From: Geminicoccaceae bacterium | GTDB lineage: Bacteria; Pseudomonadota; Alphaproteobacteria; Geminicoccales; Geminicoccaceae | Direction of reading: 5' to 3' | DNA: 64,000 nucleotides | NCBI GenBank assembly: GCA_028285265.1 | Contig: JANQPX010000001.1 | Span: 124,001-188,000 of the forward strand | Shown: positions 54,390 through 63,528 of the stretch, in pieces | Position numbering within the stretch: position 1 is the stretch's first letter | Layout: each line of letters starts with the position of its first letter | The notes under the pieces: model-generated | What the model saw: only the letters and a program-made list of their open reading frames with translations | What the model was told of the DNA's origin: nothing | Databases searched by the model: none | Position numbers and translations under genes: made by a program

Positions 54390-55451
54390 ATGCAAACAAA
54401 CGATATAATTGGCGATAGGCCGCGTATCCACATCCACCGAGGAAATGTCGTCGAAAGCCGGCACCGCGTCAGCTTTGCGGTCGCCGGGTCCGATGGACAG
54501 GTTTTGCTCGCACGAGGCAAGACCAACCGACCTGTATTTCCACGATCTGCCGTCAAGATGCTGCAGGCGATCTCGTTGGTCGAAACAGGCGCAGCGGATC
54601 ATTTTCATCTGACAGCACAAGAATTGTCCCTTGCATGTGCCTCTCACAATGGCGAGCCCCGTCATGTCGATGCTGTCACCACATGGCTTGAGAAGCTGGG
54701 GCTGTCGCCAATGGACCTGGAATGCGGTGCCCATTTACCCAGCCATGCGCCGTCGATGGAGAACCTGCTGAGCGCCGGCGATACACCGAGTGCCCTCCAC
54801 AATAATTGTTCCGGCAAACACGCGGGTATGCTGACGCTCGCAAAGCATCTTGGTGTCGCGACGAAGGGCTATAGCCGTCCAGATCATCCAGTTCAGGAGC
54901 TGATCGCTGACACACTAAAGGCGATGAGCGGTATCGCTGAGCTTCCGGCACCAGCCATCGACGGATGCGGCATTCCGACGTTCGCTATTCCACTCGACAA
55001 CCTTGCGCTCGCTATGGCGCGATTCGCAGCACCAGCTAGATTACCTACCAAGAGACAGAAGGCCTGCCATCGCATTGCAGAAGCGATGAGACAACATCCG
55101 GAGATGGTGGCCGGGCTGGAGCGACCTTGCACACTCATTATGCAAGCCTTGCCGGGAGTGGTCGCAAAGACCGGCGCGGAAGGGGTCTACACCGCGGCTT
55201 GGCCGGACCGCGCACTCGGGATTGCCCTTAAAGTCGAAGACGGCGCCACCCGCGCTTCGTCGGTCGCACTCTTGGCACTTCTGGACCGGCTAGGAGCAAT
55301 CGACGACGGTGCCCGGAGACACCTTCAAGCGGTGGCGACGCCAACGTTGAAGAACCATGCTGGAACCACCGTAGGACACATAACCCCCGACGCAACCTGG
55401 TCAGCTATCGAGATCAGTCGAGCCCCAGATCCCAAAACAGACCTGTCATGA
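54390..55451 (+). CDS. Asparaginase of the Rhizobium etli (ReAV/ReAIV, Asparaginase_II) type
   Basis: This family hydrolyses L-asparagine to aspartate and ammonia and is unrelated to E. coli asparaginases; its fold resembles serine beta-lactamases. The 353-residue chain has FPRSAVKMLQAI with the S-x2-K pair, LACASHNGEPRHVDAV, and the zinc-site residues Cys and Lys in NNCSGKHAGM plus Cys in DGCGIPTF, as in R. etli ReAV. The 3' end overlaps the converging M20 gene by 38 bp. The start ATG at 54390 is supported by the conserved N terminus. Confidence 0.9.
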   Translation: MQTNDIIGDRPRIHIHRGNVVESRHRVSFAVAGSDGQVLLARGKTNRPVFPRSAVKMLQAISLVETGAADHFHLTAQELSLACASHNGEPRHVDAVTTWLEKLGLSPMDLECGAHLPSHAPSMENLLSAGDTPSALHNNCSGKHAGMLTLAKHLGVATKGYSRPDHPVQELIADTLKAMSGIAELPAPAIDGCGIPTFAIPLDNLALAMARFAAPARLPTKRQKACHRIAEAMRQHPEMVAGLERPCTLIMQALPGVVAKTGAEGVYTAAWPDRALGIALKVEDGATRASSVALLALLDRLGAIDDGARRHLQAVATPTLKNHAGTTVGHITPDATWSAIEISRAPDPKTDLS

Positions 55452-56796
55452 TCTCCAGCGCCTCACGGGTGGTCGACGCAAGAAGATGCTCATCAGGCCC
55501 ATGCTGACGACAACCGCCATAGGAGTGAGGGATCCAGATGACGGGAACATCAAGCGCATGGGCGAAGATCGCACTTGGCAGTCCGCCCGACGAATTGGGA
55601 ATCAAGTTCGGCCGGTAGCCAAGGGTCCTGGCCATTGACTCAAGCGTTTTATCGACCCAGGGGTTATCAGGATCGGTCCGCCAGGCGGGGAAGGTTGCGT
55701 GTCCCGCCTGCCTAATCTCGATTTGCGGAAAGCCTTCCCTATCCAGATGGCGACGAAGCGCCGGCAACAGATCCTCTTCGTCGACATCAGCTGTGAAACG
55801 AATCTGACAGCGGGCACGTGCGTCCGGCTGAACGCCATTTACCGGATTCTCTGGCCGGCCAGTGATGAAGGCGAGAACAATGAAGCCGGTCCAGCCAAGC
55901 ACCTTTTCCGCAGGCGTTAGGCCAGGCTCGCCCCAATCGTCCGGTCCTACAAGCGCCGCATCACCAGCATCTAGCGTAAGGCCACGCAGCGTGGCCGTCA
56001 CATTCTTTGGGACAGATTTCGGCAACCAGTCATCAACGAGGATGCGTCCGCGTTTGTCGGTGATGGTCGCGAGCCCGTGAGCGAGCGTTATGCCTGGGTC
56101 TTCAATCAACCCACCATAGTGACCGGAATGTCGGCTGCCCTCTCGAAGATTGACCGAAAGATCAAAGGCTATCCCGCCACGATTACCAAGCGAGATATCA
56201 GCAATGTTTGGAGATTGCCGTGGACCATCAGATGCGAGAAACAGATCGGCCGCGAACTTCTCGGTCTGTGTATCGCAGAGTGCCTGGAGGCCTGGTGAAC
56301 CAACTTCTTCGCCGGTTTCGATGAGGACCTTCGCATTAAAGCCGAGTCGCCCACGGGTTTCGATCACCTGGGCAAGTGCTGCCATGACGATGCTGTGTTG
56401 GCCCTTGTTGTCGGCTGTGCCACGGCCATACCATCGATCCCCTTCGACGGTAATCGCCCAAGGATCGAGGCCGTCCCGCCACTGCTCCGAAATACCTCTA
56501 ACAACGTCGCCATGACCATATGTTAGCAGTGTCGGAGCCTGATCGTCTTCCTGGCGGGTTGCGAGCAGAAAAGGCCCCCCAGACGAGTCGCTATTCTCAA
56601 AGATCTCGATGGCGAAATCATAACGCCGAAGCCAAGGACCTATCTCTTGCAGAAGATATCGATAGAGCTCAGAGCGTCGGCCAGGCTCCTGGCTCTCCGT
56701 CGGCACCGCAATGCGTTTCGCCAAATCGGCTTGAAAGTCGCCATGATCAAAATGGGTGCGAGCGTTCGCCAGCGCCTGATCTCTGGTCGAGGTCAC
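55414..56796 (-). CDS. M20 family metallopeptidase/amidohydrolase
   Basis: A 460-residue di-zinc M20 enzyme: LLTYGHGDVVRG (His), GRGTADNKGQHSIVMAAL (bridging Asp), LIETGEEVGSPG (Glu-Glu) and a late WIPHSYGGCRQHGPDEH (His). Family members cut dipeptides or N-acyl amino acids. The start is a GTG that overlaps the stop of the upstream ABC ATPase gene (GTGA), so this enzyme is co-translated with the third importer and probably acts on what it brings in. Confidence 0.9.
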   Translation of the reverse strand: MTSTRDQALANARTHFDHGDFQADLAKRIAVPTESQEPGRRSELYRYLLQEIGPWLRRYDFAIEIFENSDSSGGPFLLATRQEDDQAPTLLTYGHGDVVRGISEQWRDGLDPWAITVEGDRWYGRGTADNKGQHSIVMAALAQVIETRGRLGFNAKVLIETGEEVGSPGLQALCDTQTEKFAADLFLASDGPRQSPNIADISLGNRGGIAFDLSVNLREGSRHSGHYGGLIEDPGITLAHGLATITDKRGRILVDDWLPKSVPKNVTATLRGLTLDAGDAALVGPDDWGEPGLTPAEKVLGWTGFIVLAFITGRPENPVNGVQPDARARCQIRFTADVDEEDLLPALRRHLDREGFPQIEIRQAGHATFPAWRTDPDNPWVDKTLESMARTLGYRPNLIPNSSGGLPSAIFAHALDVPVIWIPHSYGGCRQHGPDEHLLASTTREALEIMTGLFWDLGLD

Positions 56797-57899
56797 GTCG
56801 TCTGGTCCCCATTGGATGACGGCAACCTACCCTCTTCGAAGGCGTGACAGGCGATTTGGGCGCCATCAACGGGATCAGGCTTCAATTCGGGACGCTCCTG
56901 TTTGCAGCGGTCATCGGCGAACGGGCAGCGCGGATGGAAGGCGCAGCCCGTTGGCGGATTGATGGGGTTGGGGACCTCGCCCGCGACGGGTGATCGCTCA
57001 CGCCCCGTCATATCAAGATCGGGAATGGTATCGAGGAGTAGCCGCGTGTAGGGATGGCGTGGGCGTTGGAACATGGCATCGCGGCTGGCAACTTCGCAAA
57101 GTCGGCCGAGATACATCACGCCAATCGTATCAGAGATATGATCAACCACGGCAAGATTGTGGCTAATGAAGAGAAAGGTAAGGCCGAAGCGCTTTTGCAA
57201 ATCCTTCATCAGGTTAAGGATCTGCGCCTGTACCGAGACATCGAGAGCTGAAGTCGGCTCATCACAAACTAAGAACTCGGGTTCGCCGGCCAGAGCACGA
57301 GCAATGGATATCCGCTGGCGTTGACCACCGGAAAACTCGTGGGGAAATTTCTCTCCATCCGCAGGGCTCAATCCGACCTGTGTCAGCAGCGCTCCAACTC
57401 TGTCTTCTAGCCCATCGCTTTCAACAAGCCCAAAGGCGAGGATTGGCTCGGCAATGATGTCTCGAACGCGCCACCGCGGGTTCAGACTGGCATAGGGATC
57501 TTGAAAGATCATTTGCATGCGCGCGCGAAGTGCCTTGTCCTCCGATCGGCTTCTTGGCGCAGCCATATCAGTTTGATCGAAGACAATCCGACCAGCACTT
57601 GGGGCGTAAAGACCGACTAAGAGCCGAGCAACAGTCGACTTGCCGCAGCCACTCTCGCCAACCAGGCTGAAGGTCTGGCCTTTGGGGATCGAGAAGCTCA
57701 CACCATCGACAGCCTTCAGCTCCACCCGGCCCTGCCCCTCGATCACACGGTTCAGTAAGGGGGGCGATATGTCGAACACCTTGGTTAAGTCATGCACCAC
57801 GACAAGATCAGGAGCCTTAGCCACGCTGGCATCAGCGTCGCTCGCGACAACGGCAGGGATGACATGGGCCTTGGCAGTTTGGTCAACGGGATCGGTCAT
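56793..57899 (-). CDS. Peptide-type ABC transporter ATP-binding protein (OppF-like)
   Basis: A 368-residue OppF-type ATPase with an N-terminal extension (about 30 residues) before VHDLTKVFDISPP. Motifs are GESGCGKSTVARLLVG, FSGGQRQRISIARALAG, FLVCDEPTSALDVSVQ and the C-terminal CAFHPRCPFADDRC. It overlaps both neighbours by 4 nt. Confidence 0.92.
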   Translation of the reverse strand: MTDPVDQTAKAHVIPAVVASDADASVAKAPDLVVVHDLTKVFDISPPLLNRVIEGQGRVELKAVDGVSFSIPKGQTFSLVGESGCGKSTVARLLVGLYAPSAGRIVFDQTDMAAPRSRSEDKALRARMQMIFQDPYASLNPRWRVRDIIAEPILAFGLVESDGLEDRVGALLTQVGLSPADGEKFPHEFSGGQRQRISIARALAGEPEFLVCDEPTSALDVSVQAQILNLMKDLQKRFGLTFLFISHNLAVVDHISDTIGVMYLGRLCEVASRDAMFQRPRHPYTRLLLDTIPDLDMTGRERSPVAGEVPNPINPPTGCAFHPRCPFADDRCKQERPELKPDPVDGAQIACHAFEEGRLPSSNGDQTT

Positions 57900-58909
57900 T
57901 GTGACTCACCAAGGCTTTTTGTCGTGCCACGACGCGGTTGATCAACAATGCTTCGCTCAGCAACCCAGCAGGCAGCAGATGTGTTTCCGGTTGGTGTGAG
58001 TTCTGGACGATCGCTATAGCAGCGGTCGGTGACCTTAGGGCAGCGAGGGTTGAAGGCGCATCCTCGAGGTATTTCAGTCAGGCGCGGCATTGCACCGTCG
58101 ATCTGGGTGAGACGATCCAAGCGATGGCCGATCACCGGAATTGATCCCATAAGACCTTCCGTATAGGGGTGGCTTGGATGTTTGACGACATCCCTAACAG
58201 GACCGATCTCAGCAATCCGTCCGGCATACATGACTGCGACGCGATCTGCGGTCTCAGCGATAACGCCCATATCGTGGGTGATCAGCATGACAGCAGCGCC
58301 GTGATCTCGGCAAAGGCGCTTTAGCAAGGCGATGATCTGGGCTTGAATAGAAACGTCGAGAGCGGTCGTTGGCTCATCGGCAACAATCAGCCTAGGATTG
58401 GCAGCCAACGCCAAGGCAATCACAACACGTTGGCGCATCCCACCGGAAAACTCATGAGGATAGCCATCGATCCGACGCTCTGGCGCAGGGATCCCGACTT
58501 CTGCCAGGAGCTCGATGGCTCGACTACGCGCCCCGGCTGACGCGAGATCGGTATGGGTCTGTATGGTTTCGACCAACTGACGGCCAACGGTGTAGAGCGG
58601 GTTTAAACTCGTGAGTGGATCTTGGAAGATCGCGCCGATTTCGCGCCCACGGATACGCCGCATTTCCTCATATGAGAGATTGTCGATCCGGCGACCGTTC
58701 AGTCGGATTGTGCCACCGGCGATACGGCCTGGGGGCTCCAGAAGACCGATAATCGACGCTCCTGTTAGAGATTTGCCGGCACCACTCTCGCCGACGACGC
58801 CGAGCACTTCACCTTCATCGATTGAAAATGAGATATCATCGACGGCAACAAGGGTTCCCCGACGTGTTGGGAATTCGATGCGCAGGTTGTCGACTTCCAA
58901 AAGCGCCAT
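57896..58909 (-). CDS. Peptide-type ABC transporter ATP-binding protein (OppD-like)
   Basis: A 337-residue OppD-type ATPase starting MALLEVDNLRIEFPTRRG. It shows [49 protein letters not shown] and GCAFNPRCPKVTDRC. The ATG at 58909 lies 4 nt after the permease stop; the frame upstream to 58957 is rejected. Confidence 0.92.
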   Translation of the reverse strand: MALLEVDNLRIEFPTRRGTLVAVDDISFSIDEGEVLGVVGESGAGKSLTGASIIGLLEPPGRIAGGTIRLNGRRIDNLSYEEMRRIRGREIGAIFQDPLTSLNPLYTVGRQLVETIQTHTDLASAGARSRAIELLAEVGIPAPERRIDGYPHEFSGGMRQRVVIALALAANPRLIVADEPTTALDVSIQAQIIALLKRLCRDHGAAVMLITHDMGVIAETADRVAVMYAGRIAEIGPVRDVVKHPSHPYTEGLMGSIPVIGHRLDRLTQIDGAMPRLTEIPRGCAFNPRCPKVTDRCYSDRPELTPTGNTSAACWVAERSIVDQPRRGTTKSLGESQ

Positions 58910-58913
58910 CGGA

Positions 58914-59876
58914 TTACCTGAGCTTTGGATTGAGGGCGTCGCGCAGCCAGTCGCCAAGAAGATTGACGGCCAGGACGAGTGCGACCAAGGCGATTCCTGG
59001 GAAGATGGTCATCCACCATTCGCCAGAAAACAGAAAATCATTGCCGATACGAATCAATGTACCGAGAGAGGGTTGGGTCACTGGAACGCCAACGCCAAGA
59101 AAGGAGAGCGTCGCTTCTGTCAGAATGGCGATCGCCAAACTGAGCGTAGCAATGACCAGTACGGGGCCGGTCACGTTCGGGAGAACATGCCGAAGCATGA
59201 TCATCACTGGATGTATACCGATTACACGCGCCGCCTGCACATACTCCTTATTCTTTTCGACCATGGTGGAACCACGCACGGTCCGCGCGAAGTTCACCCA
59301 TTGCGACGCGGCAATCGCCAAGATTAGGACCGTCATTTTGAAGTCTTTTTGCAACGTCGTCGAAAGAAGTGAACGAACGATGCCATCAAAGAGCAGCGCA
59401 ATGAGAATAGCTGGGAACGTCAGCTGAATGTCAGCAATCCGCATGATGATGCTGTCTAACCAACCACCAACATAACCAGATAGCAGACCTAGCAAGGTGC
59501 CAAAGATGGCCGCCACGAGAACCCCAGCAAAGCCCACATAGAGCGAAATTCTGAGCCCGAACATCATGGCTGACAGAACGTCACGGCCTTGATCGTCGGT
59601 GCCGAGCGGAAACAGCGAATCGCCGCCCTCAGTCCAGGCCGGCGGCCGGAAGGCGTTCATCAGATCAAGGCTTGCTATGTCACTTGTATTGTGCGGCGCC
59701 AGCCAAGGCGCAAAGATCGCCGCAAAAAACATCAGGACCGTAACGATAAAGGCAACGATGGTGACCGGAGAGCGCTTAAAGCTATAGAAGACATCGCCAT
59801 CGAAAAAACGGCGCGCGGCGTCGATCAATCGATTTTGGTGACGGGGGGATTCTGACCTTCGCTCAATGTTTTGCAT
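58914..59876 (-). CDS. Peptide-type ABC transporter permease (DppC-like)
   Basis: A 320-residue DppC-family permease. Helix 1 is VTIVAFIVTVLMFFAAIFAPW, then LFPLGTDDQGRDVLSAMMFGL, and the coupling loop KEYVQAARVIGIHPVMIMLRHVLP. Its ATG shares a base with the upstream permease stop (TGATG). Confidence 0.92.
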   Translation of the reverse strand: MQNIERRSESPRHQNRLIDAARRFFDGDVFYSFKRSPVTIVAFIVTVLMFFAAIFAPWLAPHNTSDIASLDLMNAFRPPAWTEGGDSLFPLGTDDQGRDVLSAMMFGLRISLYVGFAGVLVAAIFGTLLGLLSGYVGGWLDSIIMRIADIQLTFPAILIALLFDGIVRSLLSTTLQKDFKMTVLILAIAASQWVNFARTVRGSTMVEKNKEYVQAARVIGIHPVMIMLRHVLPNVTGPVLVIATLSLAIAILTEATLSFLGVGVPVTQPSLGTLIRIGNDFLFSGEWWMTIFPGIALVALVLAVNLLGDWLRDALNPKLR

Positions 59877-60865
59877 CAGCTACCGCCTGTCGACGATGGT
59901 CGCTCGATCCGGAGACGAGGGTCGACGGTATAGTAAAGGAGGTCAACGATCAGGTTGATCACTACAAAAAAGAGCGCGATGAGTACCAGATAAGAGGACA
60001 TAATTGGGATGTCGACGAAACTAATCGCCTGAATGATCAGCAACCCCATACCCGGCCATTGGAACACTGTTTCGGTGATGATCGAAAAGGCAAGCAGTGA
60101 GCCTATCTGAAGGCCAGTGATGGTAATTACCGGTACCAGCGTGTTCTTGAGCGCATGACCAAAGTGGACGGCGCGGTTAGGTAGACCGCGAGCTCGAGCG
60201 AATTTGATGTAGTCCGTGCGAAGGACTTCCAGCATTTCGGCGCGCACAAGGCGCATGATGAGGGTCAGCTGAAAAAGGGCAAGTGTGATAGCCGGCATGA
60301 TAATGTGGCTCCAGCCCTTAGCCGTTAGAAAGCTGGTCTTCCAAAGCCCGAGGTCAACCAGCCCTTGGCGGCCAAATGTCGGCAGCCAGCCCAGCCATAC
60401 GCCAAAAATCAAGATCAGGAGAATGCCGATCAGGAAGGTTGGGATCGAGATGCCAATCAACGATGTCGCAAGAAAGACCTTTGACAGCCAGCTCTCTCGA
60501 TGGAGACCAGTATAGACACCCATCGGGATACCAACGATTAGCGCAATTAACGCGGAGAGCGCGACCAACTCCAACGTTGCAGGCAGACGCTCAGCGATCA
60601 GCTCACCAACTGGCTTGCCCATCCGGTACGACTTGCCGAATTCGCCCTGCACGGCATTGCCTGCCCATGTCGCGAACTGCACAGGAATGGGATCGTTGAG
60701 GCCCAGCCGTTCGCGCAACGCCTCCCGCTGCTCGATCGTGGCATCGATACCAACCATATTGTTCACGGGATCGCCGACAAACTGAAATAGCGAGAATGAG
60801 ATCAGCCCGACAACGAGCATAACCAAAACAGCCTGAAACAGCCGCTGGATAACGAAGGCAATCAA
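59876..60865 (-). CDS. Peptide-type ABC transporter permease (DppB-like)
   Basis: A 329-residue DppB-family permease starting MIAFVIQRLFQAVLVML, with RERLGLNDPIPVQFATW, the coupling loop TDYIKFARARGLPNRAVHFGHALKN and a final VDPRLRIERPSSTGGS. The start codon is TTG at 60865 with no evident ribosome-binding site; I see no better start, and the N terminus matches the family. A hairpin precedes it. Confidence 0.9.
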   Translation of the reverse strand: MIAFVIQRLFQAVLVMLVVGLISFSLFQFVGDPVNNMVGIDATIEQREALRERLGLNDPIPVQFATWAGNAVQGEFGKSYRMGKPVGELIAERLPATLELVALSALIALIVGIPMGVYTGLHRESWLSKVFLATSLIGISIPTFLIGILLILIFGVWLGWLPTFGRQGLVDLGLWKTSFLTAKGWSHIIMPAITLALFQLTLIMRLVRAEMLEVLRTDYIKFARARGLPNRAVHFGHALKNTLVPVITITGLQIGSLLAFSIITETVFQWPGMGLLIIQAISFVDIPIMSSYLVLIALFFVVINLIVDLLYYTVDPRLRIERPSSTGGS

Positions 60866-60893
60866 GGTGATACAGCCAGCATAGCGTGGGCGC

Positions 60894-60926
60894 TGCTCGG
60901 AAGCCTCAATTTAAGACTTCCGAGCA
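60894..60926 (-). promoter_or_regulatory. Hairpin between third peptide-binding protein and permease genes
   Basis: TGCTCGGAAG (60894-60903) pairs perfectly with CTTCCGAGCA (60917-60926), loop 13 nt, 11 nt after the binding-protein stop. No T-run follows. It may raise binding-protein output relative to the TTG-started permease that follows. Confidence 0.7.
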
Positions 60927-60937
60927 TCAGTCCCTAC

Positions 60938-62524
60938 TTACTTCATGACGACGGTGCGGAGGTCGACATCATTAAACGGCCGTTGGATCACACTCTCAAC
61001 AGTATCGGAGCGAAGACCCCAGGCTAACGCCTGCTGATGCAACGGCAGATGACCAACATCGTCATAGTGGATCTGAAAGGCTTCCCTGATCAGGGCATTG
61101 CGTTTTTCTTCGTCGACAGTCACGGCAATTTCGTCCGTTAACTCTTCGATCGCTGGGTTGCTGTAGCGACCAGAATTCCAGGACCCCTGCCCTGCACCAT
61201 CGATCGTCATCAAGTTCTGCAGCGGGTTCAACGCATCATATGAACCAGGTGTCCAACCCAGCATGAAAAAGCTTGTGTTGTTCTGCTCGGCCTCGCCAAT
61301 CTTGTTGAAATGCAGCGACTTGGTCTGTGCGTTCAAGCTGACGTCGATTCCAACGCGCTGTAGCATCGGGATGACGGCAGTGCAGATCGCTTCATCATTG
61401 ACATAGCGATCATTCGGGCAGTCTAGAGTGACAGAAAACCCATCGCCAAAACCGGCTTCAGCCAAGAGCGCTTTCGCCTGCTCAGGATCATAGGCATATG
61501 GCGTGTTCATATCCTCTTGGAATCCGTTGATTCCGGGTGCCACCATAAGGCCGGTCGGGGTTGACGCTCCTCGCATGACGACACGCTGAATGGCTGACGT
61601 ATCGATCGCATGGGCAAAAGCTTTACGAACACGCACATCTTTAAAAGGATTCTTGCCCGAGCCAGGCATGTCCATCAGCTCATCACGGTGCTGGTCAAAA
61701 CCCAGGAAAATTGTGCGAAGTTCTGGACCTTGCAAGACCTCGACATTGTCGTCAGCGTTTAGGCGATCGATGTCCTGCAAAGGAGCTGGATACATAAGAT
61801 CAATTTCGCCAGAGAGGAGTGCTGCGACACGGGTCGCATCATTGGAGATCGGAACGAATTCGGCTCGAGTGATGTTGTCCGTTCGGTTCTCTTGATTCCA
61901 CCACCCCTCGAATGGCTCCAGTACGACCTGATTGTCCTGTACCCATTCAACCACCTTGAACGGTCCGGTGCCGTTAGCGTTGGTGTTGGCAAAGTTGATC
62001 TTACCAGCTTCCTGGATCACCTCAAAAGCGTCGTTCTCTTCCATATACTCCTGATCGACGATGTAGAAGTTTGGCATATTCAACAGCAGAATAGGATCTG
62101 GGCCCTTGGTTAATATCTCGACAGTAAAGTCGTCGATCTTGTTGACGGCTTCGACTGACGACAACGCAAAGCCCATATCCGAGGTTTCTTGAATTTGTCG
62201 CTTGAAGGAGTAGACGACGTCATCCGCATTGAAGGGATTCCCATTATGGAAGGTCACCCCTTCTCGGAGTTTGAAGCGCCAGGTGGTATCGTCGATCCGC
62301 TCCCATTCGGTCGCAAGATCGGGCTCCAAGGAAAGATCTGGCAACCGATGGATCAAACGACCAAAAACATTACTCTTCATCGTATTGGTCGGACCCTCAT
62401 TGTTCATATGAGGATCGAGTCCAAGAATATCACCAGTGGTTGAATAGCGAAATGTCTTCGCATCAGCAGCGGTCGCCATAAGCGCCAAGGCGGATACGGC
62501 GGCTAGAACACTACGTCCCAACAT
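60938..62524 (-). CDS. Peptide-type ABC substrate-binding protein
   Basis: A 528-residue family 5 binding protein. The signal peptide is MLGRSVLAAVSALALMATAADA, then KTFRYSTTGDILGLDPHMNN. Also seen are WRFKLREGVTFHNGNPFNADDVVYS and ANGTGPFKVVEWVQDNQ. It is the first gene of a six-gene operon ending in the M20 enzyme. The 167-bp gap upstream to 62691 should carry its promoter. Confidence 0.92.
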   Translation of the reverse strand: MLGRSVLAAVSALALMATAADAKTFRYSTTGDILGLDPHMNNEGPTNTMKSNVFGRLIHRLPDLSLEPDLATEWERIDDTTWRFKLREGVTFHNGNPFNADDVVYSFKRQIQETSDMGFALSSVEAVNKIDDFTVEILTKGPDPILLLNMPNFYIVDQEYMEENDAFEVIQEAGKINFANTNANGTGPFKVVEWVQDNQVVLEPFEGWWNQENRTDNITRAEFVPISNDATRVAALLSGEIDLMYPAPLQDIDRLNADDNVEVLQGPELRTIFLGFDQHRDELMDMPGSGKNPFKDVRVRKAFAHAIDTSAIQRVVMRGASTPTGLMVAPGINGFQEDMNTPYAYDPEQAKALLAEAGFGDGFSVTLDCPNDRYVNDEAICTAVIPMLQRVGIDVSLNAQTKSLHFNKIGEAEQNNTSFFMLGWTPGSYDALNPLQNLMTIDGAGQGSWNSGRYSNPAIEELTDEIAVTVDEEKRNALIREAFQIHYDDVGHLPLHQQALAWGLRSDTVESVIQRPFNDVDLRTVVMK

Positions 62525-62691
62525 GATCTCACACTCCCAGTTGGATTATCGTTAAGACTTATCTTAGAGCGTCTTATCGTCGACGCAATCGCATGCGCTA
62601 AGAGAATTCAACACAGCGTAAGGTTTGTTCATCGATGCTCAACGATTCAACAGTATCTTGATACGGAGCCATTGCGTGATGGGAACATCGA

Positions 62692-63324
62692 ATGCTACCA
62701 GCGATTGGTTCTGTTAGCACTCTTTCTAGCCAAGGCCGAGTTGGCGTAGTGGTCAGCGCGCGGCCGATCAGCGAGCCCGAAAATGGCAGGCAACTGGTCG
62801 CGCTGCGCATTCGAGAAGGTGAGCAAACCCAACGAGAACGGTCGCAGAAGGCCACGGAGTTAGATCCTGCTCAGGTGAACGGTATCGCAGCGCCCGGACC
62901 TCCCGAGTCTGGCAAAACACGACCGGCACCATCGGCAGCCGTGTTGCCGAACCAACTTTCCCCGGCTGAAAAAGCAGCGGTTGCCCGCCTTCAGCAGCGG
63001 GACCAACAAGTAAAGCAAGAAGAAAAGGCTCATGCAGCCGTAGCTGGTGACCTTGCCGGTCCTATCAATTACATCTACCAGCTTGGCCCTGACGGCCGAC
63101 AGTATGCTGTCGGAGGATCCGTCGGCATTCAAGCCTCCGCTCTTAGCGGTGACCCCGCCGATGTGAAAAGGCAAGCCGGCCGGATTGCTGCAGCGGCAAA
63201 TGCGGCGACGAATCCTTCAGCCCAGGACTACGCTGCCGCAAGGCAGGCTTATGCGTTTGGCGATCAACTAAAAGGATCGGCCGTGACGGATGAACATCAA
63301 CCCAAAGTCAGCCTTTTGCTGTAA
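62692..63324 (+). CDS. SprA-related putative metalloprotease homologue with degenerate motif
   Basis: The 210-residue protein has the C-terminal family pattern LSPAEKAAVARLQQRDQQVK, then INYIYQLGPDGRQYAVGGSVGI and GDPADVKRQAGRI followed by NAATNPSAQDYAAARQAYAF, recalling the SprA-related putative metalloproteases. In that family the segment after RD-x-V-x is HExAH; here it is EEKAH (110-114), so the first zinc histidine is replaced by glutamate. The N-terminal 85 residues look disordered, rich in Pro, Glu, Arg and Ala. Function is unknown and catalysis doubtful. Confidence 0.75.
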   Translation: MLPAIGSVSTLSSQGRVGVVVSARPISEPENGRQLVALRIREGEQTQRERSQKATELDPAQVNGIAAPGPPESGKTRPAPSAAVLPNQLSPAEKAAVARLQQRDQQVKQEEKAHAAVAGDLAGPINYIYQLGPDGRQYAVGGSVGIQASALSGDPADVKRQAGRIAAAANAATNPSAQDYAAARQAYAFGDQLKGSAVTDEHQPKVSLLL

Positions 63325-63528
63325 GATCGTGATAGTCCAAGGCGACGTATCAACTGGGACCTCCACCTCTGAGAGGGCTTCCAGGGCCTCGACGATGTTC
63401 ATCCTGCATTAACGATGATCCATTTAGCCTCTTGATGCTTGCCGGTTCGTAGATGTGCCTCTATCTAGTGTCATTCGAAATTTGAGGCTTTTGAGCCCAA
63501 CCCCGGGAGAAAAATTGTGAGGAAAGTG

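Noticed and set aside
54309-54734. 141-residue minus-strand frame over the asparaginase start
   Set aside because: Shadow of the asparaginase gene; no domain and no ribosome-binding site seen.
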